Origin: an uncultured Alphaproteobacteria bacterium
Lineage (GTDB): Bacteria > Pseudomonadota > Alphaproteobacteria > Geminicoccales > Geminicoccaceae
Length of the DNA: 64,000 bases
Direction of reading: 5' to 3'
NCBI GenBank assembly: GCA_937995535.1
Contig: CALKJU010000055.1
Location: forward strand, 1-64,000
Below, in pieces: positions 1 through 7,599 of the stretch (position 1 is the stretch's first letter; every line of letters starts with the position of its first letter). The notes beneath the pieces are model-generated. The model was not told the DNA's origin. It ran no database searches and saw only the letters and a program-made list of their open reading frames with translations. A program made the translations under genes and the position numbers.

Positions 1-227
1 AGGATCGCCGCGACCAGCGTCACCAGGGGCAGCATCTCGGCGAGGATCACTGGCAAGCGCAGCAGGGAGTAGTCGAGCACCGGCCAGCGCCGTGACCCGG
101 CCGCCCGCAGCACGCTTTCGGCGTTCTCGATCAGGTCGAACATCAGGCCGAAGCCGACGACGGCGAACAGCACCACCGCCAGGCGGACGAAGAACATCCG
201 GCTAATGTAGCGTGCGACGACGCTCAT
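1..227 (-). CDS. LptG-like permease, YjgP/YjgQ family (5' part only; cut by window edge)
   Basis: Only the first 75 or so residues are in the window; the rest lies to the left of position 1. The visible N-terminus (MSVVARYISRMFF, then a hydrophobic stretch, then a second helix beginning LPVILAEMLPLV) is typical of LptF/LptG inner-membrane permeases, which with LptB drive lipopolysaccharide out of the inner membrane. The ATG at 227 overlaps the TGA of the next gene upstream (224-226), the usual lptF-lptG coupling. Because the flanking genes look like lipid-modifying enzymes rather than general LPS genes, this may be a paralogous pair serving another lipid. The family call is good; the substrate is inference. 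Confidence 0.75.
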   Translation of the reverse strand, partial: MSVVARYISRMFFVRLAVVLFAVVGFGLMFDLIENAESVLRAAGSRRWPVLDYSLLRLPVILAEMLPLVTLVAAI

Positions 228-1420
228 GAGCTGGTGCTCATCCGGCGTAGCACGGCACCGAGCCGGTCGAGGGCAGCGTCGAGGCGCGACTCGCCGGCAT
301 GCCGTGGCACGCGGTAGGCGTTGCGGACGTAGAGCCAGATGCAGAGCGCCGCGAAGATCGCGAACGGCACCCACAGGCCGAGCACGGCGCCGACCTCGTT
401 GTTGTCGACCAGCCGCTCGCCGGCGGCGAGGATCTGATTGTAGGCGATCAGCACGGCGAGGCCGATCGCGAGGCCGTATGAGCGGTGCGTGCGACGACGA
501 CCGACGGCCAGCGGCACGGCCAGCAGCGGCAGCAGCGGGATCGACAGCGAGCGGACCAGCCGCCCGCCCAGTTCGGCCTCGATCTCCCAAGGATCGACGT
601 GCGGCGGGGGATCGCCGCGCGCGGCGAACAGCTCCGTGAGGGTCAGCTCGCGCTCGTTCTCGCCTCGAGGTGCGAGTCGACCCTCGCGCCGGTCGGTCAC
701 GCTGGTCTCGAACGCGCCGAAGCGGAGGGTGACGGAGTCGGGCGGGGCGCTCCGGTCGTCGGTGCGTGCCGGCACGGCCTGCTGCACGCCGCGGGTCAGC
801 GAGATCTCGATCGGCGCTGTCCCAGCGCTGCTGCCGACGCTGCCCGCGGCTGCGGTGATCGCCACCTCGTCACCGTTCTCCGCGGTGGTGAAGATGAAGA
901 TCCCCTGGAAGCGGTCCTGGTCCTCGGACATGCGGCTGACCATCGCCGTGGTGCGATCGAGGCTGGTGAACACGCCCTCCCGCAGCAGGCTCATGAACGA
1001 CGCATTGGTCACCGCTTGGGCGGCCGCGCGGTAGGCGAACCGGCTGTAGGGCTGGACGAAGCCGACCAGGACGATGTTGACCACCACGAGGAGCACGGCC
1101 GCGGCGATCAGCGGGCGCACGAGCTGTGGCAGGCCGGATCCCGCCGCCATCATCGCGTCGAGCTCGCCTTCTCGGGACAAGCGCGAGATCACCATCAGGA
1201 TCCCGATGAAGAACGCGGCGGGAAGAGCCAAGCCCATGTAGTGCGGCACGAGGTAGCCGAGCATCTCGAAGATCACGAGCAGGCTGCCGCGCCAGCCGAT
1301 GACCAGATCGACGACGCGCAGCATCCGCTCGGCCAGGAGCACGAGCATGGCGACGAGCAATGTGGCCAGCATCGGGTGGCCGACCTGCTGCAGCACATAG
1401 CGGGAGAGCGTCGACATCAT
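224..1420 (-). CDS. LptF-like lipid/LPS export permease (YjgP/YjgQ family)
   Basis: The product is about 398 residues, normal for the family. It begins MMSTLSRYVLQQ and has two N-terminal helices, a third helix around residue 100, a periplasmic beta-jellyroll-like middle (about 130-280, including DRTTAMVSRMSEDQDRF), and three C-terminal helices (around SIPLLPLLAVPLAVGR). This is the LptF/LptG architecture. The open frame continues further upstream, but that extension is arginine-rich, low-complexity and antisense-like, so the ATG at 1420 (or the adjacent one at 1417) is preferred. The stop overlaps the lptG-like start by the ATGA arrangement. The next upstream gene ends 58 bp away. Substrate could be LPS or, given the neighbours, a sphingolipid-type outer-membrane lipid; the sequence does not decide. 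Confidence 0.8.
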   Translation of the reverse strand: MMSTLSRYVLQQVGHPMLATLLVAMLVLLAERMLRVVDLVIGWRGSLLVIFEMLGYLVPHYMGLALPAAFFIGILMVISRLSREGELDAMMAAGSGLPQLVRPLIAAAVLLVVVNIVLVGFVQPYSRFAYRAAAQAVTNASFMSLLREGVFTSLDRTTAMVSRMSEDQDRFQGIFIFTTAENGDEVAITAAAGSVGSSAGTAPIEISLTRGVQQAVPARTDDRSAPPDSVTLRFGAFETSVTDRREGRLAPRGENERELTLTELFAARGDPPPHVDPWEIEAELGGRLVRSLSIPLLPLLAVPLAVGRRRTHRSYGLAIGLAVLIAYNQILAAGERLVDNNEVGAVLGLWVPFAIFAALCIWLYVRNAYRVPRHAGESRLDAALDRLGAVLRRMSTSS

Positions 1421-1478
1421 CGTCGGTCGGCGGATGGCACGGCCCGGCGCCGAGCGGGGCGTGGTAGGGCGCGCAGCC

Positions 1479-2450
1479 TCATACCGAAGCCGGTTCCCGC
1501 GCGCCAGCCTCGACCAGGAGGAGCCGGTGTCCATTCGTCTCCGGCACGACACGGCGCAGGAACTCGCGGCGCGCGCGTCCGGTCGCCGGATCGAGCCGGC
1601 GCGCCTCGATCTCGAAGGTCCAGCCGTGCTCGCCGCGCTCCAGGCGGTGCAGCAGGTAGCCGCCATCGTGGTCGCCGGCGTCGGACCGGAGCGATGCGGA
1701 CGGCCCGCCGACCACCGGGATCGGGCCGGCCGGTCCCTGGAGCTGAGCGAACTGGAACCGATGCTGATGGCCGCACAGGACCAGCTCCGCGCCGGCGTCG
1801 CGGAGCACGGCGCGGAAGGCCGCGGCGTCGGTCAGCCGCCGCCGCCAGCTCGTCATCCCTTCCGCCGGTGGGTGATGCAGCAGCACCACGCGGCAGCAGC
1901 CGGGACGGTGCAGCTCGGCCAACAGGGCCCGCAGACGCCCGAGCTGGGCCGAGCCGATCCGTCCGGTCGCCAGCGTCGGTGGGTTGGGGACGGCCGTCGA
2001 GATGCCGACGAACGTCACCGGGCCACGGCGCCGGGCGAAGGGAAAGCTCATCCATCGGTCGGCGGGCGTGGTGTCGTCGTCGCCGCGCATGAACGGTCGG
2101 AGATGGGCCCAGCCGCCGATCCAGCGCGGCGGGACATAGGCGTCGTGGTTGCCCGGAACGAACGTCACATGGTCGGGGACGCCCAGCCCGTGGAGCCATG
2201 CCGCGCCCTGCTCGAACTCGCCCGGCAGCGCGAGGTTGACGAGGTCGCCGGTGACGGCGACGTGGTCGGGTGCCTGGGCGCGCAGGTCCTCGGCCAGCGC
2301 GTCCAGCACCTCGCGCCGATGGAGCCGCTGCCGGCGCTGCTGCCAGGAGAGCCAGCCCAGGACGCGACGGCTCGCCAGATCGCGCCAGCGCACCGGCGGC
2401 AAGGGCGCCACATGCAGGTCGGTGAGATGCGCGAACCGGTAGCCCACCAT
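1479..2450 (-). CDS. Calcineurin-like metallophosphoesterase
   Basis: The 323-residue product carries the full metallophosphoesterase motif series: DLH near the N-terminus (FAHLTDLHVA), GDLVN, GNHD (FVPGNHDAY), a histidine in VVLLHHPP, and GHQH (LVLCGHQH). These bind a two-metal centre that hydrolyses phosphate esters. There is no signal peptide, so it acts in the cytoplasm or at the inner face of the membrane. The start at 2450 overlaps the stop of the nucleotidyltransferase gene by ATGA, so the two are translationally coupled. Enzymes of this fold include LpxH (UDP-diacylglucosamine hydrolase), cyclic-nucleotide phosphodiesterases and lipid phosphatases. Next to acyltransferase and permease genes, a lipid-phosphate or nucleotide-lipid substrate is the reasonable guess. 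Confidence 0.85.
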   Translation of the reverse strand: MVGYRFAHLTDLHVAPLPPVRWRDLASRRVLGWLSWQQRRQRLHRREVLDALAEDLRAQAPDHVAVTGDLVNLALPGEFEQGAAWLHGLGVPDHVTFVPGNHDAYVPPRWIGGWAHLRPFMRGDDDTTPADRWMSFPFARRRGPVTFVGISTAVPNPPTLATGRIGSAQLGRLRALLAELHRPGCCRVVLLHHPPAEGMTSWRRRLTDAAAFRAVLRDAGAELVLCGHQHRFQFAQLQGPAGPIPVVGGPSASLRSDAGDHDGGYLLHRLERGEHGWTFEIEARRLDPATGRARREFLRRVVPETNGHRLLLVEAGAREPASV

Positions 2451-3250
2451 CAGCGCGGCTCGGCGGCGAGGATCCGCTCGACGAGTTCGAGATCGGCGAC
2501 CTTGTCGACGTCGATCGCCGCCTCGGCGAAGGGCAGGCGGACGGCGTGCACGCGGCAGCCGATCACCGTCGCCACATGGCTCATCGCCTCGTCGAGCGAG
2601 AGCCGGCCAAGGAGGTAGTGGGCGAGGGCACGCCAGCCGAAGGCGCCGGCGATGCGCCACGGCCGCTTCCGGTCGGCTTCCACCCGGCGCCAGAACGTGA
2701 CCGCTGCGGCCGCCGCAGGCGTCAGGAGCGCGAACAGGTTCGCGCCGGAATAGCGCTCGTCACGGAAGCGCAGCCAGGTGCGCCGCGAGTCCGGGTAACG
2801 GGCCAGCAGCACGCTCGACGCGGTGAGCCCGACGGCGACATCCGCCCCACTGGCTGCGGCCTCGCGGCAGAAATGCTCGACCATCTCCGGACGCAGCAAG
2901 GGGTGGTCGGCGGTGGTGAGGAGCAGGGGGTAGCAGGAGGACTCGGCGGCGAGCACCGCGGCCACACTGCGGCTCGGCGTCGCCGCGGCGTCGAACAGAC
3001 GCACGCGCCGGCCCACGATCCGCCGCGCGATCTCGACATCGCCCGCGAAGGGCGTGCCACGCTCGGCGCTGACCATCACGCCATCGACGCACGGCGTCGC
3101 GGCGAGCGTGTCGAGCACACGCGCCAGCATGGCGAGGCCGCCGGTCCGTACGAGGCATTTGTGCGGCTCGCCCCGATAGGCGGCGATGGGGTCCGCGGGG
3201 CCGCGGCTGCCCGCGAGAACCAGGGCGCGGAACCGGGGCAGGTCGCTCAC
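2450..3250 (-). CDS. MobA-like nucleotidyltransferase (possible CpgD-like cytidylyltransferase)
   Basis: This 266-residue protein starts at a GTG (3250) that overlaps the TGA of the GNAT gene (3247-3249). The N-terminus has the NTP-transferase signature in a modified form: ALVLAGSRGPADP, then HKCLVRTGGLAML, where the lysine normally contacts the nucleotide phosphates. A TADHPLL motif around residue 110 supplies the metal-binding aspartate, and a late AAIDVDKVADL motif matches the second acidic site. Such enzymes move a nucleotide onto a phosphorylated small molecule. In Caulobacter a protein of this general type, CpgD, was reported as a phosphoglycerate cytidylyltransferase for ceramide diphosphoglycerate synthesis. 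The neighbours make that role worth testing, but molybdopterin or sugar nucleotidylation cannot be excluded from sequence alone. Confidence 0.75.
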   Translation of the reverse strand: MSDLPRFRALVLAGSRGPADPIAAYRGEPHKCLVRTGGLAMLARVLDTLAATPCVDGVMVSAERGTPFAGDVEIARRIVGRRVRLFDAAATPSRSVAAVLAAESSCYPLLLTTADHPLLRPEMVEHFCREAAASGADVAVGLTASSVLLARYPDSRRTWLRFRDERYSGANLFALLTPAAAAAVTFWRRVEADRKRPWRIAGAFGWRALAHYLLGRLSLDEAMSHVATVIGCRVHAVRLPFAEAAIDVDKVADLELVERILAAEPR

Positions 3251-4389
3251 GCGAGGGCCTTCTCGTAGATGCGATACCGCTTGTAGGGTCGGCCTCCGAC
3301 CAGCTCGATGATGTCGCGGACGGGGCGGTTGTCCTCGAGGATCCAGGACAGCTCGGCCTTCCGTACGCCCTGCGACCGGGCATGGTCGCGTACCGCCGCG
3401 ATCACGCCGAGCGCAAGAGCGGCACCGCGCGGCGTGCCCTGATGCTTGCGCAGGATGCCCATCAACGGCATGCGCGCGCTGCGCAGGCCCCTGACCTTGA
3501 GCCGCCAGAGCAACTTGAGCACCCCTGTCGGCAGCAGGCGGCCGCGGAGGTCGGCGATCGCCTCGTTGAGATTGGGCAGGGTCACGACCATCGCCGCCGG
3601 CTCGCCCGCCACCTCGCCAATGGCGAAGTTGCCCGCACCGACCAGAGGCCGGATGTTGCGGCCGAGGGCCTGCACCTCCTCCTCCGTCCACGGCAGGAAG
3701 CCCCAATTGTCGGCCCAGGCGTCGTTGAAGATCCGTCGCATCGTCTCCAACTCGGCGGCGTACCGGCGCATGTCGATCGGCCGGATGCGGACGTCGGGCA
3801 GCCGCCGTAACCGATCCATCAGACGCCGTGCCGGCGGTGGCCAGTCGGCAGCCACGTCGAAGTCGTAGGCGATCAGGGTCCGGATCGGTCGATAGCCGGC
3901 GGCCTCGAGCCGCACCGCGTAGTAGGGCCGATGGTGGCCCATCATCATCGCCGGCGGACTGTCGAACCCCTCGACCAGGAGCCCGCTCTCGTCGTTGATC
4001 GAAAGGGAGAACGGGCCGATGACCCGGCGCATCCCGCGCGTCCGCAGCCAGTCCTCCGCCGCGGCGGTCAACGCCGCGAACACCTCCGGCTCGTCGGCGG
4101 CCTCGAGAAACCCGAACTGGCCGGTCGCGTCGTCGTAGCGCTGGAGATGGGCTTGGTTGACCTGAGCGCTGATCCGGCCGATCGGGCGGTCGCCACGCAA
4201 GGCCAGCCAATAGCCGACCTCCATCCGGCGCAGCGCCGGGTTCTTCGCCGGGTCGAGATGCTCCAGACGCTCGAGGAACAGCGGCTGCACCCAGTTCGGA
4301 TCGTCGGCGTAGAGCGGTGCCGCCGCGGCGATGAAGCGCCGCAGCCCCTCGCGCGTGACCGGCTCGACGCGCACCGCCGCGGCGGTCAT
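3247..4389 (-). CDS. GNAT-fold acyltransferase of the bacterial ceramide synthase-like family
   Basis: The 380-residue protein belongs to a large GNAT-related family often mis-annotated as dATP pyrophosphohydrolase. Characteristic stretches are ADDPNWVQPL near residue 30, RRVIGPFSLSINDE around 120, GFDSPPAMMMGHHRPYY around 140, WADNWGFLPW around 225 and the C-terminal RKAELSWILEDNRPV and YKRYRIYEKAL. To my knowledge the bacterial ceramide synthase (bCerS, CCNA_01212 of Caulobacter), which N-acylates a sphingoid base, is in this family. Other members have no known substrate, so the function is inferred. The gene is followed with a 4-bp overlap by the nucleotidyltransferase gene and preceded 7 bp away by the fatty acid hydroxylase gene. 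The start at 4389 is the only good ATG. Confidence 0.7.
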   Translation of the reverse strand: MTAAAVRVEPVTREGLRRFIAAAAPLYADDPNWVQPLFLERLEHLDPAKNPALRRMEVGYWLALRGDRPIGRISAQVNQAHLQRYDDATGQFGFLEAADEPEVFAALTAAAEDWLRTRGMRRVIGPFSLSINDESGLLVEGFDSPPAMMMGHHRPYYAVRLEAAGYRPIRTLIAYDFDVAADWPPPARRLMDRLRRLPDVRIRPIDMRRYAAELETMRRIFNDAWADNWGFLPWTEEEVQALGRNIRPLVGAGNFAIGEVAGEPAAMVVTLPNLNEAIADLRGRLLPTGVLKLLWRLKVRGLRSARMPLMGILRKHQGTPRGAALALGVIAAVRDHARSQGVRKAELSWILEDNRPVRDIIELVGGRPYKRYRIYEKALA

Positions 4390-4396
4390 CGCCCGG

Positions 4397-5164
4397 TCAG
4401 GCGGTCGCGCGACGGCGCTGGCGACGTGCGGTCAGCTCGTCCTCGCTTTCGGACAGTTCGGCGACCCAAGGATAACGATCGCGCTCAGCGCCGGTGTAGC
4501 CGAGATTGAAGGTCGTCGGGCTGCGCTCGACCTCCTTCATCTGCCCATAGAAGGTTCCGAAAACGCGGTCCCAAACACCGCTCGTGATTCCGAAATTGCC
4601 CTGCTCGCTGTGGAAGTGATGTGCCAGATGTCGCTTCTTGATCTCCCGCAGCCAGCCATTGCGCGGCGTAAAGGGCAGGTGCTGCACGCAATGGCAGAAC
4701 TCGTACACGGCAAAGATCAGCAAGCCGGTGGTCATCGCAGCGGCGGCACCGGCGACTCCGGCGACCAGCCAGCCGAGCGGCAAGGTGACCGCCAGGATCG
4801 TCGGCAGCGTCGTATAGAGCGCACCGAACAGCACCGAGAGATCGTGCGGGTTCTGATGATGGTCGTAGTGGACCCGCTTCCATGCCTTGGCGGTCCAGCG
4901 GCTCTTGTAGGGCCAGCGGGCGTGCAGCACCCAGCGGTGCAAAGCGTACTCGACCAGCGGATAGATCACTACTGTCGCCCCCGCGGCGAGCATCGGCCCC
5001 CACGCACTCTCGGCCAAGTACAAGGTCGATGCCAGCCCGACGAGCGCCAGGACGAGATAGACCTGGATCGAGTAATGCGTGAGGTAGGCGACGACGAGGT
5101 CACCGAGCCCCATCTTGTCGAGCTCGTACTTTCTCGTCGACCAGGTTGTCCAACGTCCCAGCAT
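4397..5164 (-). CDS. Fatty acid hydroxylase/sterol desaturase superfamily membrane enzyme
   Basis: The product is about 255 residues with four to five hydrophobic segments and the di-iron histidine clusters of the superfamily: HRWVLH near 95, HYDHH near 118, HCVQH near 165 and HLAHHFH near 190. These hold the iron pair that inserts an oxygen atom into an alkyl chain. Members hydroxylate sphingoid bases, fatty acyl chains or carotenoids, or desaturate sterols. The C-terminal GVWDRVFGTFYG motif is typical. ATG 5164 (MLGRW) was chosen; an ATG 21 bp further upstream is also in frame. The gene lies 7 bp upstream of the GNAT gene on the same strand, so the two probably act on the same lipid. A sphingoid or acyl-chain hydroxylase is the favoured inference. 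Confidence 0.8.
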   Translation of the reverse strand: MLGRWTTWSTRKYELDKMGLGDLVVAYLTHYSIQVYLVLALVGLASTLYLAESAWGPMLAAGATVVIYPLVEYALHRWVLHARWPYKSRWTAKAWKRVHYDHHQNPHDLSVLFGALYTTLPTILAVTLPLGWLVAGVAGAAAAMTTGLLIFAVYEFCHCVQHLPFTPRNGWLREIKKRHLAHHFHSEQGNFGITSGVWDRVFGTFYGQMKEVERSPTTFNLGYTGAERDRYPWVAELSESEDELTARRQRRRATA

Positions 5165-5190
5165 TGGCGATCCGCTCCAGCGCACCTAGC

Positions 5191-7536
5191 TCAGATGGCC
5201 CGGGGCGCCTCGGTCATCAACCGTTGAATCCGCTCCACCGCCATGCGCATGTCGTCCAGTGGCTTCGGCCGCGCCACCTCGCTTGGACGTCCGACGACGG
5301 TGATCAGGCCCCGCGCGACGAGGGCGTCGTGCAGCAGCCCGAGATCGACAGGCCGGCGTACCCAGCCGCGCTCGATCAGCCGGTCGAGGAGGCGGGACAG
5401 CGCATGCTGCTGCAGCGGCGTCCCGCGATAACTCTTGCCGCCACCGGCAGCAAGCTCGAGGAGCCGCAGGGTCGGGCGCACGACGAGCAGCGAGTCGTAC
5501 CATTTCGGCGGCTCGAACAGGGTCACCGGCTTGCCGGCCAAGCACGCCTCGGCAAGAAGCTGCGGGTCACCGGCGCTCAGCACCACCGCGTCCACGGCCG
5601 CGAGGACGGCGCGTCGTCGCTCGAGAGAGGCCATGGTCGCGCCGTCCAGCCCATGCCAGCCGTCGCCGCCCAGGGCGCGGCGGAGCGCAGCCGCCCCGGC
5701 GCGGTCCACACCGTCGCCGATGCTCACCAACAGGGAGCCGCCGCGGCGGCGGGTCTCCTCGAGCGCGGCCCTCCCCAGCAACTCGCCTGCCCGTGGGGTA
5801 AGCACGTAGGGGCTCGTGTGGCTCGGCACGAGCAATGCCGTCCATGGCCGCGGCACATCGCGCGCGTCGACCGGCGGTGCGCCGGTTGCCGTTGCCGCCA
5901 GGAGCGGCGCGGCGACGTGCAGCACGTTCGGGCGAATCGGCAGCCGCTCGTGCGGTACCGTCACGATGAGGTCGAACAGATCGAACGGTGCATCGGGCCG
6001 GCCGAGCTGGACCAGCCGGACCTGGCCCGGTGCCTGCTCGCGCAGCCAGCGCGCCACCGGGATGCTCGCCGCGCCGGACGAGATCACGAGATCGGGCCAA
6101 GGCGGAGCCAGGCGCGAGGAACTCGCTGCGTCGAGGCGGTCGAGCGCACGGCCGCGCGACAGGCGCGACAACAGGCTTCCCGGCCGGAACGACAGGCGTT
6201 TCTCCTCGAAGGGCCAGCCGAGCGCCCCGGCGAGGCTCAGCACCTGCGCGTCATGCGCCGCGTCTCCGTCCAGCAGCGCCCAGACACGCGGCACTCCGGG
6301 ATCGGCGAGCCGCTGGGTGGTCACGCTCAGCCCGGCGGCGGCGCCCTGCCCCACGACCTCGAGATGCCAGCTCACACCCGGGTGGCGCGCCGCCGCCTCG
6401 GCGATGCGCTGCCGCCACCAAGCGGCGCTGCCCAGCCCTTCGCTGGCGAAGGCTGGTACCCGGACCAGGACGAGGCGCTCCGCGCGTGCGAAGCTCTCGG
6501 CGAGGAGCCAGCCGATGTCGGCCGGCGGGACCTGCGCGAGCGCCCGATCCAACAGGACGGCGGCGAAGCGCCGGGCGGGCCAAGCTGCCGCGCCGCGGCG
6601 CAGGTCCACGACCGTCGCCGGCACCGCAGGTGGCTCGCCGCATGTCACGGCGAGGACGGAAGCTCCCGCATCGTCGAGCAGGCGGCGCAACGTTTCCCCC
6701 AGTTCGACGCCGCCCTCGGAGGGGCGATTGGTCGCCACGCGGCGCACGAAGTCGGGGCTCGGCGAGGACGCGGTGAACACCTGGTAGCCGGCCGCGTCGG
6801 CCGCGCGCTCCAGATCGTGCCAGATGTAGGCCAGCGGATTGGGATGGTAGGAGTAGTCACCGGGAAAGGGGTGCCAGGGCTGCTGGTGCAACGCGGTGTA
6901 GTGCAAACACTTGGTGCGACCCTCGACATACTCGTTGTCGCGCGCGTTCCAGTGCGGATCGCACGGCCCCCACAGGCCCGGCGTCGCGGCCGGCTTCTTG
7001 ATCAGGGCGTGCTTGCCTTCGCGGTTGGCCGTCTCCCGGTTCCAGAGCGGCGCCATCCGGGCGCAGTCGATCAGCATGACCGACGTCTCTTCCGGTGAGA
7101 TGGCGAGATAGCCGTGCTCGCCCATGTCGAGGTCGAAGAGCAGCGCCGGATCGGCGAGGTAGATCTGGTCGACGTCGTTGTAGATCGCGCGTCCCGCACG
7201 CCCGGCGAAGTCGGGGATCGCGAACCGGTACTTGGTGAACCCGGTGCGCCAGCCGCGTCGGTCGAAGCCGGCGATGTTCTTCATCAGGTGGATCTCGTAG
7301 GTCCGCGCGGGATCGCGGACCTGCTCGATCGACCAGAAGAAGACGCGCTCGGCGCGGTACTGCGCCTCCTCTGTGCCGAGAAAGATCCGCACCGGGGCGC
7401 GGGTCGAGGGTCTGATCCCCGGCCGCGGAGCGAGAATCACCACGTCCGGATGGTCGCGCTCGAACGGCCAACGATCCCCGGCCGGCGGTTCGGTGTGGGC
7501 GCTATCGTCGCCGGTCGGGCTCAGGGTTTCCGCCAT
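5191..7536 (-). CDS. Multidomain putative glycosyltransferase with C-terminal ELM1/GtrOC1-like domain
   Basis: This 781-residue protein appears to have three parts. Residues about 30-260 resemble a GT8-like glycosyltransferase, with a possible DxD site in IYNDVDQIYL. Residues about 265-420 resemble a methyltransferase fold that has lost the SAM-binding glycine loop: VLAVTCGEPPAV, then AAVLLDRALAQVP and RAERLVLVRVPAF. Residues about 430-781 match the ELM1 (mitochondrial fission protein-like) family, with RVWALLDGDAAHDAQ at its start, PDLVISSGAAS, SLLVSIGDG and AVVLSAGDPQLLAEAC. Bacterial ELM1 proteins are treated as putative glycosyltransferases. There is no signal peptide. The gene ends 26 bp before the hydroxylase gene and sits between it and an exporter ABC gene, so surface-glycan or glycolipid work is likely. 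Start taken at MAETLS; an ATG 36 bp upstream is possible. Confidence 0.65.
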   Translation of the reverse strand: MAETLSPTGDDSAHTEPPAGDRWPFERDHPDVVILAPRPGIRPSTRAPVRIFLGTEEAQYRAERVFFWSIEQVRDPARTYEIHLMKNIAGFDRRGWRTGFTKYRFAIPDFAGRAGRAIYNDVDQIYLADPALLFDLDMGEHGYLAISPEETSVMLIDCARMAPLWNRETANREGKHALIKKPAATPGLWGPCDPHWNARDNEYVEGRTKCLHYTALHQQPWHPFPGDYSYHPNPLAYIWHDLERAADAAGYQVFTASSPSPDFVRRVATNRPSEGGVELGETLRRLLDDAGASVLAVTCGEPPAVPATVVDLRRGAAAWPARRFAAVLLDRALAQVPPADIGWLLAESFARAERLVLVRVPAFASEGLGSAAWWRQRIAEAAARHPGVSWHLEVVGQGAAAGLSVTTQRLADPGVPRVWALLDGDAAHDAQVLSLAGALGWPFEEKRLSFRPGSLLSRLSRGRALDRLDAASSSRLAPPWPDLVISSGAASIPVARWLREQAPGQVRLVQLGRPDAPFDLFDLIVTVPHERLPIRPNVLHVAAPLLAATATGAPPVDARDVPRPWTALLVPSHTSPYVLTPRAGELLGRAALEETRRRGGSLLVSIGDGVDRAGAAALRRALGGDGWHGLDGATMASLERRRAVLAAVDAVVLSAGDPQLLAEACLAGKPVTLFEPPKWYDSLLVVRPTLRLLELAAGGGKSYRGTPLQQHALSRLLDRLIERGWVRRPVDLGLLHDALVARGLITVVGRPSEVARPKPLDDMRMAVERIQRLMTEAPRAI

Positions 7537-7599
7537 GGCGCGTGATGTACGCAGGCCAAGCGCGGGCGTCAAAGTGACAGCGTGTCCGGCCCGCCGCAG

